Source: Halobacteriales archaeon QS_4_66_20 (GTDB lineage: Archaea > Halobacteriota > Halobacteria > Halobacteriales > Haloarculaceae). Taken from it: DNA of 60,357 nt. The stretch's first letter is position 1. Each line of letters begins with the position of its first letter. The stretch covers positions 1 through 60,357 of the forward strand of contig PXRK01000040.1 of NCBI GenBank assembly GCA_003021015.1. The letters run 5' to 3'. The translations under genes and the position numbers were made by a program. A model generated the notes under the pieces. The model searched no databases. It saw only the letters and a program-made list of their open reading frames with translations, and was not told the origin of the DNA. Shown piece by piece: positions 34,886-44,294 of the stretch.

Positions 34886-36343
34886 ATGGCACAAGAAGGT
34901 GAAGCAGACGTGTCGCGACGGACGTTCGTCATGTGCGCGGCCGGAGTCGGAGTGCTGTCGGTGCTGGGGATCGCGGGCGCCGGAGCCGAGCAGCCAGACG
35001 GCCCGGGAACGGAACGCTGGCAGTTCAGGACCGACGCGGCGATCGGGTCATCGCCGACGGTCGTCAACGACACGGTGTACGTCGGGAGCGACGACGGACG
35101 CGTGTACGCGGTGGATACCGAGAACGGGACCGAGCAGTGGGCCTTCGACACCGGCGGTGTCGTGACCTCCTCGCCGACGGTCGTCGACGGGACCGTTTTC
35201 GTGGGCAGCAGAGACGGATTCCTTTACGCGCTGGACACCGAGAACGGGACCGAGCAGTGGGCCTTCGACACCGGGCTCGACATCACTTCGTCGCCGACGG
35301 TGGCCGACGGGACAGTTTTCGTCGGGAGTCACGACGAGACGGTGTACGCGCTTGATGCCGCCGACGGGGCCCAGCAGTGGACCTTCGACACCAGCTACCT
35401 CGTGACCGAGTCCTCGCCAACGGTCGTCGACGGCACCGTCTACGTCGGTGACTTCGACGGGTTCGGCGGCACCCTGTACGCGCTGGACGCCGCCAACGGG
35501 GCCCAGCAGTGGACGTACGCGGCGACCGGCGAGATCGTCTCGTCGCCGACGGTGGTCGAGGGCACCGTCTACGTCGGGGATCGAAACGTCCACGCGCTGG
35601 ACGCCGCCGACGGGGCCGAGCAGTGGAGCTACGACACCGGCGAGGCCGTCGTCTCGTCGCCGACCGTCCTGGACGGAACGGTGTTCGTCGGGAGCGGCGA
35701 TGGCGCTGTCTACGCCCTCGAGACGACGGACGGCTCCGAAGCGTGGCAGTTCGGGACTGGCGAACCCGTTCTCTCGGCGCCGACGGTGGCCGACGGGACG
35801 GTCTTTGTCGGGAGTGACGACGACAACGTGTACGCGCTGGACGCCGCCGACGGGGCCGAGCAGTGGAGCTATGAAACCGGCGGGTCGATCAGGTCAGCGC
35901 CGACGGTCGTCGACGGCACTCTCTTCGTCGGCAGCAACGACGGGACGCTGTACGCGCTGGAGACGAGCGCTACGGGGTCGAGCGAGGATTCCCGCGTCAG
36001 ACTGGGCACGCTCGGACACCATCACGTCTGGACGGAGAACGCGTCCGGCCAGGATGGCGAGGACGGTGACGACGGAGGTGATGATGGCGGCGGAAGTGGG
36101 GATGGTCCGCCGCCGGTGGTCGACGACACCGCGCCGCAGAGTCTGGCCGGCGACGGGCTGTACCGCGACATCGACGGCGACGGCGAGTTCACGATCGGGG
36201 ACGTCCAGCTGTTCTTCGAGCACCGCGACGCCGACGTCGTGCAGGACAACGCCGAATTCTTCAGCTTCGACGGCGGCGAGTCGCCCGGGGTGAGCATCGT
36301 GGACGTTCAGGCGCTGTTCCTGGATTACCTTGGGGAGGAGTAG
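34886..36343 (+). CDS. Secreted PQQ-type beta-propeller protein with dockerin-like C-terminus
   Basis: A 485-aa protein from ATG 34886 (MAQEGEADVSRRTFVMCAAG). SRRTF plus a hydrophobic stretch is a Tat signal, so it is exported folded. Residues about 50-370 contain eight repeats of the type GTVFVGSDDGxVYALDxxxG-x-QW, a PQQ-like (YVTN/quinoprotein) propeller without obvious cofactor ligands. After a Gly/Asp linker, residues about 405-485 form a dockerin-like, EF-hand domain (GDGLYRDIDGDGEFTIGDVQ, VSIVDVQALFLDYL) almost identical to that of the gene at 51320. This may mediate docking on the cell surface. Its ligand is unknown. Confidence 0.85.
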   Translation: MAQEGEADVSRRTFVMCAAGVGVLSVLGIAGAGAEQPDGPGTERWQFRTDAAIGSSPTVVNDTVYVGSDDGRVYAVDTENGTEQWAFDTGGVVTSSPTVVDGTVFVGSRDGFLYALDTENGTEQWAFDTGLDITSSPTVADGTVFVGSHDETVYALDAADGAQQWTFDTSYLVTESSPTVVDGTVYVGDFDGFGGTLYALDAANGAQQWTYAATGEIVSSPTVVEGTVYVGDRNVHALDAADGAEQWSYDTGEAVVSSPTVLDGTVFVGSGDGAVYALETTDGSEAWQFGTGEPVLSAPTVADGTVFVGSDDDNVYALDAADGAEQWSYETGGSIRSAPTVVDGTLFVGSNDGTLYALETSATGSSEDSRVRLGTLGHHHVWTENASGQDGEDGDDGGDDGGGSGDGPPPVVDDTAPQSLAGDGLYRDIDGDGEFTIGDVQLFFEHRDADVVQDNAEFFSFDGGESPGVSIVDVQALFLDYLGEE

Positions 36344-36380
36344 AGCGGTAGCGCCACGGGCGGAGGGAGTACGAAGAAGG

Positions 36381-36515
36381 TTACGTCCATTCTGTGAAGC
36401 CGCACTTCCCGCAGTGGAGGCGGTCGCCGTGGTCGGCGAGAAAGGAGTCGCCGCAGCGCTGGCACTGCTCGCGGTCGGTGCTGCCGTCCTCGTCGTACAG
36501 TTCGTGCCGGGGCAT
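36381..36515 (-). CDS. rps27ae: 30S ribosomal protein S27ae
   Basis: A 44-aa protein. ATG 36513-36515 directly follows the S24e stop codon (TAGATG). The sequence begins [17 protein letters not shown] and has the zinc-ribbon cysteines C18, C21, C35 and C38 (CQRCG, CGKCG), ending FTEWT. It is the archaeal S27ae zinc protein of the small subunit, always paired with S24e. Confidence 0.95.
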   Translation of the reverse strand: MPRHELYDEDGSTDREQCQRCGDSFLADHGDRLHCGKCGFTEWT

Positions 36516-36830
36516 CTAAGCCTCCTCCGCCTCGCCGTCGGCGTCTTCCTCGGCAGTTATCTTGTTGCGTTCGAGCATGTAGTCCTGCTCGATGTCCTGG
36601 GCGTGCTCGGGGGACTCGTACACTTTCGCGTAGCCGACGGTCTTGCGCATCCCGAACTTGGTGTCGAGATCGTGGACGACGACCTCCTTGGAATCCTTGT
36701 TCAGCATCGCTGCGAGGGAGTCTCGAACCGACAGCCGCTCCGGCGTCGCTTCCTCGTGTGTCAGCTCGAAGCGCACGTCCGTCCGGTGCAGCATCGGGTT
36801 CTCGTCTTCTTCGAGGATCGTGATGTCCAT
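36516..36830 (-). CDS. rps24e: 30S ribosomal protein S24e
   Basis: A 104-aa protein (MDITILEEDENPMLHRTDVR). The signature is ENPML, then FELTHEEATPERLSVRDSLA and VHDLDTKFGMRKTVGYAKVY. It is a component of the archaeal small ribosomal subunit. The ATG is at 36828-36830, with a TTTTAGG element about 24-30 nt upstream on the minus strand, so the message is probably near-leaderless and carries S24e and S27ae together. Confidence 0.96.
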   Translation of the reverse strand: MDITILEEDENPMLHRTDVRFELTHEEATPERLSVRDSLAAMLNKDSKEVVVHDLDTKFGMRKTVGYAKVYESPEHAQDIEQDYMLERNKITAEEDADGEAEEA

Positions 36831-36989
36831 GGTGCTGTATCTTCCCGCCGAGTCGCCTAAAAGGATTTCGAAGCGTCGAACGGCTAGGACTGGTTTTTGG
36901 GTGGGGCTGATACGGGCGAGCACTACGACGGCTGCAGTGCTCGGGCACGACAGGGGTTTTTAAGATGTAGGGCCCGTCCCGCACAGCGA

Positions 36990-38000
36990 TCAGTCGTCGG
37001 GGCCGAGTTTCGCCAGCAGGTGCGAGACGTGGATGCGGTCGTTGGTCCCCTCGTGGAGGTCCACGTCGATCTCGCCGGCCAGCCGATGGAGGTCGGCCAG
37101 TTGCTCGCCGGCGTACCGCGAGCGTGCGACGTCGAGGATCTCCTCGAGCACTTCGCTGCCGCTGTAACCCTCGTCGACGAGCAGGTCGTCGAGCGTCGAC
37201 CGGGCGTCGGTGAACTCGCCGGCCTCTGCGTCTGCGATCATCTCCTGGACCTGCTCGTTAGCCTCGACCGCCGACAGCGTCTCGTAGGCGGCGTTCATCG
37301 TGATCTCGCCCGCCTGCTCGGCGGTGGTCTGGGCGCTCAAGATGGCCTCCCGCAGGTCGCCGCCGGCGGCCCCGGCGACGTACTCCAGGCCCTCCGCCTC
37401 GAAGGGGATGCCCTCGCGCTCGACGATCCGTTCGAGCACCGTCTCAATCTCCTCGGTCGTCGGCGACCGCACGGGGATCGGGAAACACCGCGAGCGGATC
37501 GGCGCGATCAGCGACGACGGCTGGCGCGTCGCGATGACGAACTGCGTCGCCTCGTAGTACTGTTCCATCACGCGCCGCAGCGCCTGCTGGAAGTCCTCGC
37601 GCATCCCCTCGGCGTTGTCCAGCACCAGCGTCTTGTACTCGCCGGCCACCGGCGAATACCCCGCCGACTCCTTGAGCACGTGGTTGATGAGGTCGGCCTT
37701 CGAGGAGGTGCGCCGCCGCTTCGAGTCGATGAACGGCCCAAAGCGCGGGTCCTGACTGATCTCCTTTTTCGTCGAGTCGAAGAAGTCCGCGACGTTGATC
37801 TCGATGCGGTCGGCGTCCGGATTGGCGTGGGCTTCGCGGGTGAACGCCCGGATCGCCGCGGTCTTGCCGCTCCCTTTTGGCCCGTGGACGGCCAGGTTCA
37901 TCGGCTCTTCGAGCGCGCGCTCGAACTGGTCGCGAACCGACGCCTGCGGCAGCTCCGCGAGCGTCGGCGCGTGCCGCTCCGTCCACAGTGGCCCGTCCAT
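36990..38000 (-). CDS. rfcC: Replication factor C small subunit (haloarchaeal second type)
   Basis: A 336-aa AAA+ clamp-loader subunit. Walker A is GPKGSGKT (residues 40-47). The Walker B region is LVLDNAEGM rather than the usual LDEAD, so the catalytic Glu is altered. The arginine-finger motif IRSRCFPI is intact. The N-terminus PLWTERHAPTLAELPQ is typical. It loads PCNA onto primed DNA together with the other Rfc subunits, encoded elsewhere. The degenerate Walker B suggests a mainly structural position in the pentamer. The symbol rfcC is the haloarchaeal usage as I remember it. Confidence 0.88.
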   Translation of the reverse strand: MDGPLWTERHAPTLAELPQASVRDQFERALEEPMNLAVHGPKGSGKTAAIRAFTREAHANPDADRIEINVADFFDSTKKEISQDPRFGPFIDSKRRRTSSKADLINHVLKESAGYSPVAGEYKTLVLDNAEGMREDFQQALRRVMEQYYEATQFVIATRQPSSLIAPIRSRCFPIPVRSPTTEEIETVLERIVEREGIPFEAEGLEYVAGAAGGDLREAILSAQTTAEQAGEITMNAAYETLSAVEANEQVQEMIADAEAGEFTDARSTLDDLLVDEGYSGSEVLEEILDVARSRYAGEQLADLHRLAGEIDVDLHEGTNDRIHVSHLLAKLGPDD

Positions 38001-38204
38001 TGGCTGGCTGTTCGTGACCGCGGGCTACAAAGGTTCCCTTTCGGAGCGGCCACCCCCGGGGCCGCAAACCGGGTCGGCCCGGCTCGCCGGCCGCTCTGCC
38101 AGTGCAGCCCCGCTTTTGGCCCGGACCGGATTGCGGAGTGACCGGGCAGGAACCGCGAGCCCAAGACCCCCGGCTATTTCACCCTCGAACGCGTCGGTGT
38201 AGCT

Positions 38205-39104
38205 ATGAGTTTTACACCGGCATCGACGCTGGTGGCGGACACACGGCCGACCGACGGCGATTCGCGCCACGGCTCGAGCCACCTCGGCGGCGATCAGATC
38301 CTGGTCCCGCTGCTCACGCCCGACCGGGCGACAGTAAGCGACCAGCTCCGCGCTGCGGCGTCGTTCGGCCGGACCACCGGGGGATCGCTCCACGTCGTCA
38401 ACCCCGCTACGGCGTCCCGCGGGGACGAGTTCGACCTGCGCCAGGAGTTTACTGCCGGGGACGAACAGCAGCTCCTCGAGTGGGCGATGGATCACGCCCC
38501 GGAGGGTGGACCGGGGCCACGAGGGGATGGGTTCGCGTACACCAGGGGCCTCCTCAGGGGTATCCTCGGAACCATCGAAACCACCGAGATCGACACCCTC
38601 GTGGTGCCCAGCGGGTCGCGGACGGGGCTGGTCAGGCGCGGCCTCGTCGACCGCCTCGCGCTCCGCGCCGACTGTGACGTGATCACCGTCAACGGACAGC
38701 ACGGCTACGGGAGCGTCCCCTCGATACTGCTCCCCGTCGCCGGCGGCCCCCACTCCGGGCTGGCGACCGACGTCGCCGACCGGATCGGCGCCGACTTCGA
38801 CGCGTGGATCGACGTGCTCCACGTCGTCGACCCGGACGCCCCGGACCGACGGCGGGAACAGGCCCGGGCCCACGTGGACGCCGCCGCCCAGCGCATCGGC
38901 CGTCCCGAGTCGACGTCGACGTGGGTGCTCGAATCCCCCGACGTTGCCGACGCCATCGTCGAGCAGTCGCAGTACTACGGGCTCACTGTCGTCGGCGCAC
39001 CGACCAAGGGCCGGCTCCGCCGGTTCATCGCCGGGTCGACGAACCAGCAGATCCGGAGCAACGCCCACAGCGTTGTGCTCTCCGCGCGGAACAACCGCGC
39101 CTGA
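38205..39104 (+). CDS. Universal stress protein, double domain
   Basis: A 299-aa protein with two UspA-like folds. The N-terminal domain (about 30-150) starts QILVPLLTPDRATVSDQL. The C-terminal domain (about 165-295) starts ILLPVAGGPHSGLA and ends with VVGAPTKGRLRRFIAGSTNQ, which matches the ATP-binding G-x2-G-x9-G-S/T signature loosely. Haloarchaea encode many such proteins beside transporters; none is next to this one. Its stop codon TGA (39102-39104) is the target duplication of MITE B1. Confidence 0.8.
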   Translation: MSFTPASTLVADTRPTDGDSRHGSSHLGGDQILVPLLTPDRATVSDQLRAAASFGRTTGGSLHVVNPATASRGDEFDLRQEFTAGDEQQLLEWAMDHAPEGGPGPRGDGFAYTRGLLRGILGTIETTEIDTLVVPSGSRTGLVRRGLVDRLALRADCDVITVNGQHGYGSVPSILLPVAGGPHSGLATDVADRIGADFDAWIDVLHVVDPDAPDRRREQARAHVDAAAQRIGRPESTSTWVLESPDVADAIVEQSQYYGLTVVGAPTKGRLRRFIAGSTNQQIRSNAHSVVLSARNNRA

Positions 39105-39213
39105 TACTGATTGTTGTGATTATTTTCGGCACCATGTCGAAATAGCGGCGGTTTCACGGCCCGAAACTGACGTCTGACGAATACCCGGCGGTACAGAGTC
39201 ACAACAATCAGTA
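39105..39213. mobile_element. MITE family B, copy B1
   Basis: A 109-bp element with ends TACTGATTGTTGTGA and TCACAACAATCAGTA, flanked by TGA at 39102-39104 (the UspA stop codon) and 39214-39216. Its interior GGCGGTTTCACGGCCCGAAA is shared with B2 at 46278. Confidence 0.92.
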
Positions 39214-39265
39214 TGAGAGGCCTGTTCGCGAGTCGTTGCAGGCGGGCTTCGTCCGATCGCCGCCG

Positions 39266-39970
39266 CTAGTTCGTCTTGGCGCTCGGGCCGCCGTTGTCGG
39301 CGGGCGGTTCGACGCCTTCGGCGGCCTCGACGGTGTCGGTCTCCTTCTCGGTGTTGACGTGCCAGCGCTCGACCTCCTCGTCGTAGTCAGACAGGCGGTT
39401 CGAGACGCGGATCTTCAGGTCGTCGTCGTTGACGTTGACCTCGAACACGTACTCGGGGGCCTCCTTGCTGCCGACCCGCTGGATGTTGGCGCTGATGAGG
39501 TCGTTGTCGAAGTAGTACGGCGACATCTGGGTCATCACGTTCCGGTAGACGGTGTCCTCGACCTTCCGGATCGCCTTCCGGCCGGCCGAATCCGCCGCGC
39601 GGGCGACGTAGTCGATGCTCTCGCCCCACTTGTCGACGGCCTCGTCGGGGTCGTCGAGGTTCTCGTAGGACTCGGCCAGCTTCTCGCCGGCCGTCTGGAG
39701 GTCCTCGTCGGGGTCTTTCCCTTCCTGCTCGCCTTTCCCCTCCTCGACGCTGGCCTGGTCGGCCGTCTTCTCGCTGACGTCCTCGTCCAGGCGCTCGTGA
39801 CTCTTGGGCCGCCACTCCTCGAACTCGGCGAGCGCCTCCTCGTCGATGTTGATCCCTTCTTCGGCGGCCAGCTCCTCGAGCGCCACCGCGATCCGCTCGC
39901 CGTGCTCGACGATTTCGACCCAGCTCCCGCGCTGCTTGAACCCGGATACACTCTCTTCCATCTCGGCCAT
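39266..39970 (-). CDS. DUF5828-like acidic protein
   Basis: A 234-aa very acidic, soluble, mostly helical protein (MAEMEESVSGFKQRGSWVEI; a start three codons later is equally likely). The ordered core VDKWGESIDYVARAADSAGR then TVYRNVMTQMSPYYFDNDLI is conserved in haloarchaea and remembered as DUF5828. The central segment (85-125) is a low-complexity Glu/Lys/Asp linker. No function known; a lone gene between a MITE and the PH-domain pair. Confidence 0.7.
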   Translation of the reverse strand: MAEMEESVSGFKQRGSWVEIVEHGERIAVALEELAAEEGINIDEEALAEFEEWRPKSHERLDEDVSEKTADQASVEEGKGEQEGKDPDEDLQTAGEKLAESYENLDDPDEAVDKWGESIDYVARAADSAGRKAIRKVEDTVYRNVMTQMSPYYFDNDLISANIQRVGSKEAPEYVFEVNVNDDDLKIRVSNRLSDYDEEVERWHVNTEKETDTVEAAEGVEPPADNGGPSAKTN

Positions 39971-40036
39971 CTCGGCTATCGCTTGCCGGCTATGCGATGG
40001 ATATGGATAAGCTTTGTCGCTGCCGGACCGGCGCCG

Positions 40037-41533
40037 TCACCCGTTGACAGGTGACTCGCGCCCGTGCTCGCTCTCGCGCTCACGCTCGCGGAACAGCCGG
40101 TCCTGGCGCTCCCGGACGGCCTCCTGGAAGCGGTCGTGGATCCGCTCGCGCAGCGTTCGCGCGGTCTCGACGTCGACGTCCAGCGCCACCGCGTCACCCC
40201 CCCAGAACCCGCCGGAGGTCGCCGTGTCCACGACGAGCGTCCCCAGGTCCCGCCGGCGCTGGAACACCGTCTGGGAGTCCAAGACCGTTTGGACCCGGTA
40301 GATCGGGACGACCGTCGTCCGCCGCGTCCAGAACCCCGAGCGCGTCACCACGTAGTCCTCGTCGACGTAGTACCCCAGGTGGGCCCACTTCAGGTGGGCC
40401 GCGATCGGCACCAGCAGCCACAGCCCCGAGCCGAGATACCAGTACGGAAGCTCGTCGGTCCAGAGGTGGATCGCGCCGAGGATCGCGGTGATCACGCCGA
40501 CGACGATTGTGTAGCGGGCGACGTAGCGCACCCGGGCGCGCCGTGGCGGCCGCGCGAACGGGATGTCGCCGACGTTCTCGATGGAGCGGGCGAGCTCAAG
40601 CACCCGGTCGCGCTCGGCGATGGGGACCGCCGACTCCACGTCGCTTCCTCCCTGGCCGGGGGAGTAGCCGGCGGTCTCGATGACCAGGCTGCCGTAGCCG
40701 GCAGCGCGGGCGAGCACGTTCTCCCGGATCATCAGCGTCTGGATCTTCGACAGCGGGATCGTCCCGGTGTACTGCTGGAGGAGGCCCCGCTCGTAGCGGA
40801 GCTCCTCGCCGTGGCGCGTCAGGCGGAACCCGTAGTAGCGGAACACGGCCTGGACGCCGCTGGCGATCCACAGGATGACGAGCCCCACTGCCGCGAACGC
40901 GGGCCCGAGCAGGAGAAACAGCCCCACGCGCGGCGAGATCTCCCGGGCGGCCACCGGCGAGCCGACGAAGGAGAGCCCGACGAGGATCAGCCCCAGCAGG
41001 CGAAAGTTCGCCGACGTGACGCCGAGAATCCCGAGTTCCCGCTGGTCGAGTTCGAACAGCACGTCGCCGGTCTCCTCCCGGGACCCCTCCGGGCTGGCGT
41101 CGCTGCGCTTCCGGTCGCTGATGAGCTCCTGCAGCCGCGAGGCCTCCCGCCGGCTCACGTACCGCAGGGTCGCCTCGGTCGCGTTGCCGCCGGCGGTCTC
41201 GAGGCGGACTTCCGCGATTCCGAGCGCCCGCTGGACGACGTTCTGTGCGATGTCGACGTTCTGGATCCGCTCGAATGGGATCTCGCGCTCGCGCCGCGAG
41301 ATCACGCCCGACCTGATGTCGAACGTGTCAGCAGTGACACGGTACTCGTAGCGGCGGACGTAGGCGATCTGCCAGCCGATTGCGATCCCGAGCACCGCGA
41401 CGAAAAATAGGAGGAGGCTCCGGACGTCCATCCCGTCGCCCGAGGAGGCGAACCCCCAGAACACCGTGGCGGCGACGATCCGAAACCCGTTGTCGAAGAT
41501 CCGGTAGGGGACCGATCGGGGGTCGAGATTCAC
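40037..41533 (-). CDS. Membrane protein with PH-like (YdbT/DUF304) domains
   Basis: A 498-aa protein starting at GTG 41531-41533, overlapping the previous stop (GTGA). Membrane helices occur in pairs (about 12-48, 175-235, 325-370), separating three bPH_2/DUF304 domains (EYRVTADTFDIRSGVISRRE, GEELRYERGLLQQYTGTIPL, EDYVVTRSGFWTRRTTVVPI), each with the family strand IQ-x-V/L. This is the YdbT half of the YdbS-YdbT pair, implicated in membrane homeostasis in bacteria. It is co-translated with the smaller partner at 41530. Confidence 0.85.
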   Translation of the reverse strand: MNLDPRSVPYRIFDNGFRIVAATVFWGFASSGDGMDVRSLLLFFVAVLGIAIGWQIAYVRRYEYRVTADTFDIRSGVISRREREIPFERIQNVDIAQNVVQRALGIAEVRLETAGGNATEATLRYVSRREASRLQELISDRKRSDASPEGSREETGDVLFELDQRELGILGVTSANFRLLGLILVGLSFVGSPVAAREISPRVGLFLLLGPAFAAVGLVILWIASGVQAVFRYYGFRLTRHGEELRYERGLLQQYTGTIPLSKIQTLMIRENVLARAAGYGSLVIETAGYSPGQGGSDVESAVPIAERDRVLELARSIENVGDIPFARPPRRARVRYVARYTIVVGVITAILGAIHLWTDELPYWYLGSGLWLLVPIAAHLKWAHLGYYVDEDYVVTRSGFWTRRTTVVPIYRVQTVLDSQTVFQRRRDLGTLVVDTATSGGFWGGDAVALDVDVETARTLRERIHDRFQEAVRERQDRLFRERERESEHGRESPVNG

Positions 41534-42099
41534 AGCGCGTCGTCCCCCTCGGCTTCGATCGCGAGCTGCTTGACGCGCTGTTGGAGGTCGCTGGCCTCCT
41601 CGGGGGTCAGCCCCGGGATCGAGACGTCAGCACCGCGGGATCCGGCCGTATAGACGACGAGCGTCGAGAGGCCGAGCGTGCGCTCGACCGGTCCCCGGCT
41701 GGTGTCAACGTGCTGGATCCGGACGTACGGCACCAGCGTCCGGACGTGCGTGAGCACACCCCGCTCCAGGTAGATCGCGTCGTCCTGGATCTGGTACACC
41801 CAGATCCGGTAGTGCAACACGACCCAGACGAACCCCAGAAGCACCAGGACGGCAGTAAGGACGCCGCCGATGCGCGGATCCAGGTCGAACGCCCGCAGCG
41901 CGAACGTGGCGATCAACCCCACGACGACGGCGGTGACCGTGGTCCGAACCGCCCAGTTGATCTGCACCCGCGGGGAGAGCGACCGCCGATCGGTGGTGTA
42001 CTCGCTGGGATCGACCCGTCGCCGCTCGCGTTCGACCGCGACCCCTGCCGATCCCCGCTCGCGACCCGACTCCGTCCGGTCGTCGCCTCCGTCACTCAT
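41530..42099 (-). CDS. Membrane protein with one PH-like (YdbS/DUF304) domain
   Basis: A 189-aa protein with an acidic/basic N-terminal extension (1-55), two membrane helices (about 58-75 and 80-102), then a bPH_2 domain (IYLERGVLTHVRTLVPYVRI, QHVDTSRGPVERTLGLSTL). It is the YdbS partner of the larger gene that follows with a 4-nt overlap. It begins 27 bp past the remnant of a histidine kinase that was split by MITE C2. Confidence 0.85.
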   Translation of the reverse strand: MSDGGDDRTESGRERGSAGVAVERERRRVDPSEYTTDRRSLSPRVQINWAVRTTVTAVVVGLIATFALRAFDLDPRIGGVLTAVLVLLGFVWVVLHYRIWVYQIQDDAIYLERGVLTHVRTLVPYVRIQHVDTSRGPVERTLGLSTLVVYTAGSRGADVSIPGLTPEEASDLQQRVKQLAIEAEGDDAL

Positions 42100-42125
42100 T
42101 GGATCGAACTCGGGCCGGCAGCCTG

Positions 42126-42966
42126 TTAAGTCTCCTGAAACCCGCCGTGTGAGTGCTCTGACTGGTCCAGCGGGTTCCTGATACGGTCGTTCGTGATTCG
42201 TTACCGCTACGGTGTCACAGTTCGTGCGTCACAGCCCGACAAACGCCCGATATGACGAGGCAGTCCCGAAAATACTCACGAACGACCGTATGAGGTCGTG
42301 GCTGACGATGCTGGCGAACTCGTCGAGACGCTCGTTCTGCCGTTCGAGTTGCTACTCGCGTTCGACGCGTTCCGTACTGTCAGCGTAGACAGCGAACCCG
42401 TCGACATCCTCGCCGCCGGGACAGGGGATGTTCCGGAACTGGAAGCAGCGCTCGCCGTCGGCCGCCTCCCGCTGGATTTGCCGGTCGATCAGTTCGCCAG
42501 CCTGGACCCGCTCGTCGAGCGTCCGCACCTCCGACAGCCGGTCCGGCGGGACGATTAGATCGTCGATCGAGTCGCCGACGACCGCCTCGGCGTCGTACCC
42601 GAACGCCTCGGCGAACGCCTCGTTGGCCGTTCGGACGACCGGGGTGCCGTCCTCGAACCCGTAGGCGACGGTCGGCTCGGGGAAGTTCTCGAACAGTGCG
42701 GAGAACCGTTCCCGTTCCTGTTTCAGCGCCGCCTCGGGCCGTTTCTGCTCGGTAACGTCGGTGAACACGATCTGTGCTGCCTGCCCGCCCTCGAAGGTGA
42801 CCGGCACGATGTTCCCGCGGGCATATCGCTCCGTGTCGTCGAGAGTGATCAGCCGGTACTCCCGCTTGCGCCGCTCTGACCGCTCGCGTGCGAGGAGTGC
42901 CTCGACCGCGTGCCCGATCCGGTTTGCCAGCAGCGCGTACTGGTCGGTGCCGCCCTTCTTCTGCAA
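42126..42966 (-). pseudogene. PAS/histidine kinase remnant split by MITE C2
   Basis: The first part (42352-42966) reads as the end of one sensor domain (RLITLDDTERYARGNIVPVT, IVFTDVTEQKRP) and a full PAS domain (FSALFENFPEPTVAYGFEDG, then FAEAFGYDAEAVVG). A TAG at 42349-42351 replaces a Gln codon (ERVERE-stop-QLERQNERLDE). Beyond it the frame continues as FASIVSHDL, the H-box of HisKA, and is cut by the MITE at 42182-42290. Removing the MITE and one TGA restores SHDLRNPL exactly, followed by about 15 more codons to a TAA at 42126-42128. No ATPase domain is left. Confidence 0.85.
42182..42290. mobile_element. MITE family C, copy C2, inside the kinase H-box
   Basis: A 109-bp element with ends TACGGTCGTTCGTGA and TCACGAACGACCGTA, flanked by TGA at 42179-42181 and 42291-42293. 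Excision rebuilds the conserved kinase motif SHDLRNPL, which proves a 3-bp target duplication. Confidence 0.95.
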
Positions 42967-43018
42967 ATAGTTCCGACGAAGGAGCTGTCAGTCGCGCCAA
43001 ACCCGGCCGAGCGGCGGT

Positions 43019-44248
43019 TCACCGTTCGTCGAACAGGTACTCGGCCAGGATGGGGACGAACGTGCCGACGTCAGTGACCATCCCGACGGCCTGTGCGCTG
43101 CCGCGGTCGATCAGCTGGGTGACGGTCGCGGGGTTGATGTCGACGCAGACGGTCCGGGTCGTCGAGGGGAGTCAGTTGCCGACCGCAACGGAGTGCAGCA
43201 TCGTCGACAGCATCAACACGAGGTCGGCCCGGTGGGCCTGCTCGCGGATGGCGTTCTGGGCCTCGACGGCGTCGGTGATCGTGTCGGGGAGTGGCCCATC
43301 GTCCCTGATCGATCCCGCAATCACGTACGGCACGTCGTTGCGGACGCACTCGTACATCACGCCGGACTCGACGACGCCCGATTCGACGGCGGCCTCGATT
43401 CCGCCGGCGCGGATGATCTCCGAGATGGTGTAGATGTGGTGCTTGTGGCCCTTCCGCGGGTGATCGAGGCTCTCGGTGTCCATCCCCAGCGAGGTGCCGT
43501 ACAGGTCCCGTTCGAGGTCGTGGACGGCGAACCCGTTGCCGATCGACAGCATGTCGATGTACCCCTCACGGACGAGGCGGGCGAACGCCTCGCGCGCCCC
43601 CGAGTGGATCAGCGCCGGGCCGCAGACGGCCAGCATCTCGCCGTCCTCGCGTCTGGTCTCCGCGATCGCCTCCGCGATCTTCGAGATGGTCGACTCGGAT
43701 GGCCGCTCGGAGCTGATGCCGCCCTGCATGAAGCCGAACGCGCCCTCCTGGCCGCGGGGACGGTCGGGCGGTTTCACCCGGATGCCGGCGTCGCCGGTCA
43801 CGATCAGGTCGCCCGCCTCGACGGCGCTGAGCACCTCCGTCCGCGCCGTCGGTTCGCCGTCGGTCTCGACGACGACCGCACAGTCCATCTCGATGTCCCC
43901 GACCGGCACCCACTCGCCGTCGTAGCGGACGTCCGTCGGGTGGTTGGTCGTCGAATAGAAGCCCGGCGGCACGACGCTGTCGGCCGGCGCCGGCTCCAGG
44001 GTCGCGTCCATCGGGTCCGCGGGGTTCGCGCCGTTCTGGTGGAGTTCGTGAACGATCGACTGCAGCGTCGCCTCGTCGTCGGCCTCCACCTCCAGGCGCG
44101 CGTACGACGTCTCGGTCTCGTGCCGCCCGATGGCGAACTCCTCGACCTCGAAGGAGCCGCCCATGTCCATAATGATCGTGAAACAGGTCTCCATCATCCC
44201 CGAGTCGATGATGTGTCCCTCTAGCTCGACCGTGCGCGCAACCGTCAT
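43019..44248 (-). pseudogene. TIGR00300-family protein (archaeal ornithine cyclodeaminase-like) with in-frame stop
   Basis: It starts at ATG 44246-44248 (MTVARTVELEGHIIDSGMME) and would be about 408 aa. The family core is intact (MDMGGSFEVEEFAIGRHE, GAFGFMQGGISSERPSES, MLSIGNGFAVHDLERDLYG, RKGHKHHIYTISEIIRAGGI). At 43172-43174 a TGA interrupts between HSVAVGN and [20 protein letters not shown]; the reading continues open and well conserved to the natural end ([12 protein letters not shown], stop 43019-43021). A point mutation or sequencing error explains it. If real, the product loses its last 50 residues including the VDINPATV nucleotide-binding strand. Confidence 0.8.
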
Positions 44249-44294
44249 GCACGCACCATAGAGGGTGTCCGCCAAGACCGTTTGGGTCGCGTCA

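Noticed and set aside
43172..43174. Selenocysteine at the in-frame TGA of the TIGR00300 gene
   Set aside because: Haloarchaea lack the selenocysteine system, and no conserved Cys/Sec occurs at this family position.
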